A stretch of 64,000 bases of DNA, from positions 23,620-87,619 of the forward strand of contig NZ_FYEK01000027.1 of the NCBI RefSeq assembly GCF_900187885.1, written 5' to 3'. Under the pieces are notes generated by a model. The model worked only from the letters and a program-made list of their open reading frames with translations, ran no database searches and was not told the origin of the DNA. How positions within the stretch are numbered: the first letter of the stretch is position 1; each line of letters starts with the position of its first letter. This document shows positions 59,365-64,000 of this stretch, piece by piece. A program made the position numbers and the translations under genes. The DNA comes from Thermoflexus hugenholtzii JAD2. Its GTDB lineage: Bacteria > Chloroflexota > Anaerolineae > Thermoflexales > Thermoflexaceae.

Positions 59365-60297
59365 TCAGCGGAAGATGCTCAGAGGGAGGTAGGCGGTGAC
59401 GATCCAGTTGGGCTTGTCGACCACCTCACTGATCTTCAAGTCGACCACCACGCTGGCCAGGATGTAGGCCTCCTCCCGGCTCATGCGGTAGGTTTGGGAG
59501 ATGTGATCGATCATATATCGAACGGCTTTCTTGGCTGCGACCATGAGATCCGGGGCGATGCCGGTGGTGGCGTAGTAGCCCTTCTCATCGTATTTGGCGG
59601 TCAACGGCTTGGGACAGAGGAACTGCGGTTCCTCAATGGAGCGCCCCTTATGGAGATAAAAGCGAAGGACGGCATACATGGGAGCCTCGATGGCGGTGAC
59701 GCAGATCTCCCCATCCCCCTGAGCGGCGTGGGCGTCCCCAACGGAGAACAGGGCCCCTTCCACTTGCACGGGCAGGAACAAGCGGGAACCCCGGGTCAGG
59801 TGACGGATGTCCATGTTCCCGCCGAAAGGGCCGGGGGGCATCACGGGATGCTCGCCGGGTTCGCGAGGGGCCACCCCCATCGTGCCGCAGAAAGGATCCA
59901 GGGGGATGCGGATATCCTCCCGGAAGAACGTGTGATCCCCCGGCGAGAGATCCCAGATCTTCAGATAGGGCTGTTCGAACTCCTCCGCCAGGAGCCCGTA
60001 GCCGGGGATGATCCCGGTCCACCCCCAGCCCTTCGGGTGAAGGTCCACGATCTCCACCTCCAGCACGTCGCCGGGCTGGGCGCCTTTCACAAGGAGCGGG
60101 CCGGCCAGGGGATAGATCCGGCTCCAGTCCAGGCGGGTGAGATCCTCCGCCGTCGAGGCCGGGGTGATCTGGTTGTCCGTGACGTCCCGCAGCTCGTAGA
60201 TCACCGTGTCCCCGGGATCGATCTCCAGGACAGGGGGGAGGGCGTTGTTCCACACGTAATGCACACGGTCGGGCGGGAACAGATGGGTTCGAGGCAT
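59365..60297 (-). CDS. Acetamidase/formamidase family amidohydrolase
   Basis: A 310-residue FmdA/AmdA-type amidase, releasing ammonia from small amides. YELRDVTDNQITP, AQPGDVLEVEIVDLHP, DPFCGTMGVAPREPG, GNMDIRHLTRGSRLFLPV and GDAHAAQGDGEICVTAIE are family motifs and metal-binding regions. GGAGGTGCGCC precedes the ATG at 60297. The physiological substrate is unknown. Confidence 0.92.
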   Translation of the reverse strand: MPRTHLFPPDRVHYVWNNALPPVLEIDPGDTVIYELRDVTDNQITPASTAEDLTRLDWSRIYPLAGPLLVKGAQPGDVLEVEIVDLHPKGWGWTGIIPGYGLLAEEFEQPYLKIWDLSPGDHTFFREDIRIPLDPFCGTMGVAPREPGEHPVMPPGPFGGNMDIRHLTRGSRLFLPVQVEGALFSVGDAHAAQGDGEICVTAIEAPMYAVLRFYLHKGRSIEEPQFLCPKPLTAKYDEKGYYATTGIAPDLMVAAKKAVRYMIDHISQTYRMSREEAYILASVVVDLKISEVVDKPNWIVTAYLPLSIFR

Positions 60298-60448
60298 GGC
60301 GCACCTCCTCCGTATGGGCTGCTGCCGGGTGATCCGGCTCCAGGCTACCACGAAGGTCTGCGGTGGCCCCATCGAAGCGCGCAGGAGCCCCTTTGTCTTC
60401 TTCTATTTTAACTGGGTCGATCCCCCCTCAGATAAGGGCGGATTCGGA

Positions 60449-60477
60449 TAAAATAATTAATTGAAAAGAATTTTCAA
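60449..60477 (+). promoter_or_regulatory. AT-rich leader with 7-bp inverted repeat
   Basis: An AT-rich island in GC-rich DNA: TAAAAT (60449-60454), and the inverted repeat TTGAAAA-GAA-TTTTCAA (60461-60477). It lies 80 bases before a small gene with a strong ribosome site and may be promoter plus operator. The bases from 60298 to 60448 show no other signal. Confidence 0.4.
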
Positions 60478-60557
60478 AAGGACGTCGTCGGCAGGCCGGC
60501 CCCTTGAGGGCCTGGCCGAGGCGGATGAGCCCCTCGCAGGAAAGGAGGTGAGGAGCC

Positions 60558-60776
60558 ATGTGGAACGCCTATGTGCTGTGGGAGCTCAGCCGGATGTGGC
60601 GAGAGGAGCGGTTGCGGGAGGCGGAGCGGGAGCGCTGGCTCCGGCAATGTCAGGCCCGCTGGGCGGAGGAGAATCGGCGGTGGCGTCTCCTCGCTCTGCT
60701 TCGCAGGAAGGGGCAGGACGGGACGGGGAAAGCCTCCCCATCGTCCCCCATGGGCCCGGCTCCTGTTTTCCCCTGA
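60558..60776 (+). CDS. Small Trp- and Arg-rich protein
   Basis: A 72-residue protein, opening MWNAYVLWELSRMWREERL, followed by a helical stretch rich in Arg, Glu and Trp (six Trp in about 45 residues) and a Pro-rich tail. AAAGGAGGTGA, close to a perfect Shine-Dalgarno, sits seven bases before the ATG. An amphipathic, charged helix may contact membrane, nucleic acid or protein. No family is recognised; the ribosome site is the main evidence. Confidence 0.6.
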   Translation: MWNAYVLWELSRMWREERLREAERERWLRQCQARWAEENRRWRLLALLRRKGQDGTGKASPSSPMGPAPVFP

Positions 60777-60823
60777 TCGGGGCCGGCGCATCCGCCTGCC
60801 TCCCCCCTCTGATCCCCGCGGAT

Positions 60824-62158
60824 TCAGCCTATGGAGATCCCGAACATTTCCTCCAGGAGCTCCGGGGTGTGGCGGATGATGGTTTCGGAAGTGAGGGCGT
60901 TGGCCCGACAGACCTCCGCGTAAAGATCGGCGCTGCGGCGCGGCCGCCGCGCCTGGGTCTCCGGATCCACCTCGATCAGCCCGAAGCGCAACGTCCATCC
61001 TTCCGCCCACTCGAAGTTATCCACCAGGGACCAGTGGAAATAGCCCCGCACCGGGACGTTCTGCTGAATGGCCCGCCACATGGCATGAAGATGGCGGACC
61101 AGGAAGCGGGGCCGCTGATCATCGTCCGCGTCCGGGATCCCGTTCTCCGTCACATAGATCGGCTTGCCGTAACGAGCCAGACGTTTCAGCAGCAGATAGA
61201 GGCCCTCCGGGAAGACCTCCCCGTATTCTCCATCGCTGAGCTCCCCGTGAGGGTTCAGGAAAGTCCGGCCGAACAGGGTGGCGGGGGAGCGCCGGTCGAA
61301 GGCCGAGAGGCGCCGGGTGTAGTAGTTCAGCCCAATGAAATCATAGGTTCCGCGCAGGGCCGCCAGGGTGCGGAAAGCGGCCAGGCCGGGCTCCCGACCC
61401 GCGGCCATGGCGTCCAGGACAAGACGGTTGAACATCCGGTCGTGCAAGCGGGCGATCATGCGGTCGAGGGGGGAAGCGGGATGGGCGGGCTCGAAGACCA
61501 CCATGTTGTGGGCGATCCCCACCTGGGCCTCCGGCTGGATCTCGTGGATCGCGTGGTAGGCCCGGGCGTGGGCCTGCATCAGGTGGCGGAGGACCTGCAT
61601 GGAGAGGCCGAAGTCCCGCTTCCCCGGCGGCCACTTCCCCTCGTTCCAGCCCATGTAGGCCAGGACGTTCGGCTCGTTGATGGTGCACCACAGTCGGCAG
61701 AAGTCCTTCAGCGCGCCTACCGCGTGCCGCACGTAGCGCTCGAAGCGCTCGACGGTGAGGGGGTTCTCCCAGCCGCCCTGCTCGGCCAGCCAGAGGGGGT
61801 TGGTGAAATGGTGCAGGGTGACCATGGGCTCGATCCCTCGCTCCCGTAGCCCCCGGAGCATCTCCCGATAGCGATCCAGGGCGGCGTCGTCAAAGACGCC
61901 CTCCCGGGGCTCGATACGGCTCCACTCGATGGAGAGGCGATGGGCGTTCTGGCCCATAGCAGCGGCGCGGTCGAAATCCGCCTCCGCGTTCCGCCACCAG
62001 TCACACGCCCGGCCCGAGCGGCTCCCATCGCGGATGCGGCCCGGCTCCTGCTCCCAGCGCCACCAGTCGTTGTTCGTGTTGTCCCCTTCCACCTGATGGC
62101 TGGAGGTCGCCGTCCCCCAGAGGAAGCCGGAAGGGAAGTGAAAGGCGAACTCCACCAT
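60824..62158 (-). CDS. GH1 family beta-glycosidase
   Basis: A 444-residue glycoside hydrolase family 1 enzyme, which cleaves beta-glucosides or beta-galactosides. FPSGFLWGTATSSHQVEGDN, the acid/base Glu in WCTINEPNVLAYMG, and the nucleophile Glu in IYVTENGIPDADDD are seen, with SLVDNFEWAEGW near the end. GGGAGG precedes the ATG at 62158. No transporter gene is near; substrate is unknown. Retaining mechanism follows from the family. Confidence 0.94.
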   Translation of the reverse strand: MVEFAFHFPSGFLWGTATSSHQVEGDNTNNDWWRWEQEPGRIRDGSRSGRACDWWRNAEADFDRAAAMGQNAHRLSIEWSRIEPREGVFDDAALDRYREMLRGLRERGIEPMVTLHHFTNPLWLAEQGGWENPLTVERFERYVRHAVGALKDFCRLWCTINEPNVLAYMGWNEGKWPPGKRDFGLSMQVLRHLMQAHARAYHAIHEIQPEAQVGIAHNMVVFEPAHPASPLDRMIARLHDRMFNRLVLDAMAAGREPGLAAFRTLAALRGTYDFIGLNYYTRRLSAFDRRSPATLFGRTFLNPHGELSDGEYGEVFPEGLYLLLKRLARYGKPIYVTENGIPDADDDQRPRFLVRHLHAMWRAIQQNVPVRGYFHWSLVDNFEWAEGWTLRFGLIEVDPETQARRPRRSADLYAEVCRANALTSETIIRHTPELLEEMFGISIG

Positions 62159-62209
62159 AGGGCCTCCCGGTTCGTGGGTTCCTTCCACGGCGGAAAGGCT
62201 CTCAGACCG

Positions 62210-62425
62210 TCAGCGGGATGGGCTCCAGTTGATCCAGGCCAGCCAGGCAGCCAGGAAGGCGGCTCCGAGGGAGGTCACCGGGATCACCAGCTCGCCGCCT
62301 GCGGGCATGGGCCCCCGGGCGGCGAAAGCCAACCACATCGCCGTCGCCACGGTCCACCCCGCCGCCGAGCCGATCAGCCCGGCGAGGAACATCCGGATCC
62401 AGCGCAGGCGAGAAGGAGGGATCAT
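62210..62425 (-). CDS. Small membrane protein, unknown
   Basis: A 71-residue protein with two hydrophobic helices (FLAGLIGSAAGWTVATAMWL and VTSLGAAFLAAWLAWINW) and a basic N-terminus. AGGAGG lies eight bases before the ATG. No family is recognised; it may be an auxiliary of the neighbouring glycosidase gene or independent. Confidence 0.65.
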   Translation of the reverse strand: MIPPSRLRWIRMFLAGLIGSAAGWTVATAMWLAFAARGPMPAGGELVIPVTSLGAAFLAAWLAWINWSPSR

Positions 62426-62492
62426 CTCGTGGCCTCCTCTTCGCAAGGAGGGGACGCCTGGATCATCGGGCGAGAGCCCAGTCGCCCCACAT

Positions 62493-62903
62493 TTATGATT
62501 CTTGCGGGATTTCGTGGGGGGCGTAAGGGCGGCCGTCGGTGAGCCACCAGACCCCCTGGTCCCCGCGCGGCCCAAGCCGCCAGGGGGTAGATCTCGGGAC
62601 CTGCCGCCACGGGGATCCCCTCCGCCTCCGGCCGGGCCTTGCGCAGGATCTCCGCCCGCTTCGCATCGTCGGTGTCCACCTTCGCGAAGACCTCCACCAC
62701 CCGAAAGGCCTCGCCGCCGGTGGCCCGGGAGCGGCCCCGGACCAGGACGTCGGCGTCCTCCAGCTTGGCGGCCTCCTCCGCAGGGTCTTGGGGGACTCCA
62801 GGAGCTCTCGGGTGAGCAGGCGCTGGCGTAGGGCCTCCACCCACTCCGGGTGCCGGTCCAGCAGGCGCATCAGGTCGTTGAAATCCCGCACCGTGAGCCC
62901 CAT
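62493..62903 (-). pseudogene. Decayed gene of a DUF3782-like, PD-(D/E)XK-related family
   Basis: A good start (GAGGAGG before ATG) opens MGLTVRDFNDLMRLLDRHPE, the N-terminus of a coiled-coil and nuclease-like family common in Chloroflexota and cyanobacteria. The reading then changes: the nuclease-like core ADVLVRGRSRATGGEAFRVV and VEVFAKVDTDDAKRAEILRK lies in a second frame, and the C-terminal GVWWLTDGRPYAPHEIPQES returns to the first. The central coiled coil is missing. At least two frameshifts and a deletion make the gene non-functional. Confidence 0.7.
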
Positions 62904-62924
62904 CGCCGCCTCCTCGAGCAATTG

Positions 62925-62940
62925 TATCATAACAATGATA
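62925..62940. promoter_or_regulatory. Palindrome TATCAT-AACA-ATGATA in divergent intergenic region
   Basis: A perfect 6-bp inverted repeat with a four-base centre, overlapped by ATTGT (62921-62925) and ACAAT (62932-62936). It lies between the pseudogene and the glycerophosphodiesterase gene, and contains -10-like hexamers in both directions. It may have been an operator; nothing else supports it. Confidence 0.4.
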
Positions 62941-63017
62941 GGCAGACCGTCTGGTCGGAGCGCGCCGTCTTTCTTCCGGGCAGCGCTATGGCTCACATCC
63001 TCCTCCCGGAGGCCGTC

Positions 63018-63770
63018 GTGACGTTTTTCCGAGCGGATCGGCCGCTCATCCTCGCTCATCGGGGGGCCTCCCGGATCGCCCCGGAGAACACGCTGGCCGC
63101 TTTCCGCCTGGCCCTGGAGCAGGGTGCCGACGGGCTGGAGCTGGACGTCCAGCTCTCCCGGGACGGCGTTCCGGTGGTGTTCCACGATTCGGAATTAAGC
63201 CGCACCACGGATGGCCGCGGCCGGATCTCGGAGAAGACGCTGGCGGAGCTTCGGACGCTGGACGCAGGAAAATGGTTCGATCCTCGCTTCGCCGGGGAGC
63301 GGATCCCCACACTGGAGGAAGTTTTCGAGGCCTTCGGGGATCGGGCCCTTTACAACATCGAGCTGAAGGCCTTCGGGGTGCGGGATGATGGGCTGGTGCG
63401 GGCGGTGGTGGCGTGCGTTCGGCGCTACGGGCTGGTCCATCGGACGCTGCTTTCGTCCTTCAATCCGCTGACCCTGCGCCGGGCCTGGCGCTTGGCGCCG
63501 GAGATCCCCCGTGGGCTTCTGGTGGATCTCGATCTCCCCCTCCCGTTGCGCCGGGCCTGGCTGGCCTTCCTCGTCCCTCACCAAGCTCGCCATCTCTCGT
63601 TCCGCATGATCGATGAGCGAACGGTCTCCTGGTGTCGGCGGCGTGGCCTGGCGGTGGTGGCCTGGACCGTGAACGACCTCCAGGAGGCGGAGCGTCTGAT
63701 CCGCCTAAGGGTGGACGCCCTGATCACCGATGATCCAGCTCTCCTGGTCCGTCTTCTTGGGGCGCAATGA
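63018..63770 (+). CDS. Glycerophosphodiester phosphodiesterase
   Basis: A 250-residue GDPD-family enzyme that hydrolyses glycerophosphodiesters to glycerol-3-phosphate and an alcohol. LILAHRGASRIAPENTLAAF (His of the active site and the Glu), LELDVQLSRDGVPVVFHDSE with metal-binding residues, and late VVAWTVNDLQEAERLI are characteristic. The GTG at 63018 with GGAGG five bases before is preferred; an ATG at 62988 without a ribosome site is the alternative. It has no signal peptide, so is probably cytoplasmic. Confidence 0.9.
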   Translation: MTFFRADRPLILAHRGASRIAPENTLAAFRLALEQGADGLELDVQLSRDGVPVVFHDSELSRTTDGRGRISEKTLAELRTLDAGKWFDPRFAGERIPTLEEVFEAFGDRALYNIELKAFGVRDDGLVRAVVACVRRYGLVHRTLLSSFNPLTLRRAWRLAPEIPRGLLVDLDLPLPLRRAWLAFLVPHQARHLSFRMIDERTVSWCRRRGLAVVAWTVNDLQEAERLIRLRVDALITDDPALLVRLLGAQ

Positions 63771-63775
63771 ACCTC

Positions 63776-63802
63776 TTCGACGTCGGGAGACCGTGCTACA
63801 AT
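63776..63802 (+). promoter_or_regulatory. Possible promoter of the isomerase gene
   Basis: TTCGAC (63776-63781) and TACAAT (63797-63802), at a short 15-base spacing, 34 bases before the ATG of the next gene. Confidence 0.35.
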
Positions 63803-63836
63803 GCGGGATTGTGATGAACGAACGGAGGAAGGCGCG

Positions 63837-64000
63837 ATGATCCATCTGGACGACCCGGTGCGTTTACGGGCGCTGGATGCGGGCCGGATGCTGGACCTGG
63901 TGGCGGATCTGCCTCGGCAGCTTCGGGCGGGCTGGGAGCTGGCGATGGCGGTGCCGTTGCCTTCCGGGTGGACGGCCTCGGCCTTCGATGGGGTGGTGAT
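63837..64000 (+). CDS. Bifunctional phosphoglucose/phosphomannose isomerase (N-terminal part)
   Basis: The window ends inside this gene; 54 codons are visible. The opening MIHLDDPVRLRALDAGRML and the helical LPRQLRAGWELA, followed by a turn into a beta strand (FDGVV), match the start of SIS-domain phosphoglucose/phosphomannose isomerases, which interconvert fructose-6-phosphate with glucose-6- or mannose-6-phosphate. GGAGGAAGGCGCG precedes the ATG. The active site is beyond the edge, so the call rests on the N-terminus only. Confidence 0.65.
   Translation, partial: MIHLDDPVRLRALDAGRMLDLVADLPRQLRAGWELAMAVPLPSGWTASAFDGVV

Overview
The window is 64 kb of GC-rich bacterial chromosome with tightly packed, mostly operonic genes and short Shine-Dalgarno-led intergenic gaps. 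Gene content and protein style (Arg/Glu/Leu-rich proteins, a dcw cluster with an inserted CvpA-like gene, DUF4388/small-GTPase pair, TPR, FHA and kinase modules, no LPS or phage genes, three tRNAs without an encoded CCA) suggest a thermophilic member of the Chloroflexota, perhaps a Thermoflexus-like or Anaerolineae-like lineage. That assignment is inference from gene style, not from a database match.

Layout. 1-12.8 kb: a plus-strand dcw (division and cell wall) cluster, murF(partial)-mraY-murD-ftsW-murG-cvpA-like-murC-murB-ddl-ftsQ-ftsA-ftsZ, closed by a perfect 15-bp terminator hairpin facing a convergent RNase H gene. 13.4-24 kb: a NYN-domain protein, a LytR-CpsA-Psr protein, SMC, a 1.26-kb non-coding region dense in palindromes, and a large TPR protein. 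24-33.8 kb: metallophosphoesterase, thioesterase, M19 dipeptidase, PfkB kinase (pseudouridine kinase type), M20 peptidase, sirtuin, DUF4388 protein with small GTPase, alpha/beta hydrolase, a hexapeptide-repeat protein and a protein closely resembling cyanobacterial acyl-ACP reductase. 33.6-42 kb (minus strand): an SF2 helicase with two internal membrane helices, a Tat-lipoprotein-like penicillin-binding protein, a degenerate tyrosine recombinase, a YgiT-type zinc finger, deoC and lepB. 42-52 kb: an RsmB/RsmF-like rRNA methyltransferase, a helicase_C_3-type protein, then a plus-strand phospho-signalling run (Ser/Thr kinase with PQQ propeller, PP2C phosphatase, DnaJ-VWA fusion, zinc-ribbon FHA, small protein, OmpR-type regulator) and a Pro-Gly-Met tRNA cluster. 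52-64 kb: acyl-CoA synthetase, then a mostly minus-strand metabolic run (aldo/keto reductase, DinB-like, SDR, ornithine cyclodeaminase family, saccharopine dehydrogenase family, PncC/CinA, formamidase, a GH1 glycosidase), a decayed nuclease-family pseudogene, a glycerophosphodiester phosphodiesterase and the start of a phosphoglucose/phosphomannose isomerase.

The most unusual things are: (1) intergenic palindromes of several sequence types that share a TTCA/TGAA tetraloop while their stems differ, including REP-like units that begin with GTAG; (2) a structured, promoter-preceded candidate non-coding RNA at about 20.9-21.05 kb next to a 159-bp tandem array; (3) a membrane-embedded SF2 helicase; (4) an acyl-ACP-reductase-like enzyme keeping the catalytic cysteine context, beside a hexapeptide protein; and (5) the kinase/phosphatase/J-VWA/FHA operon.
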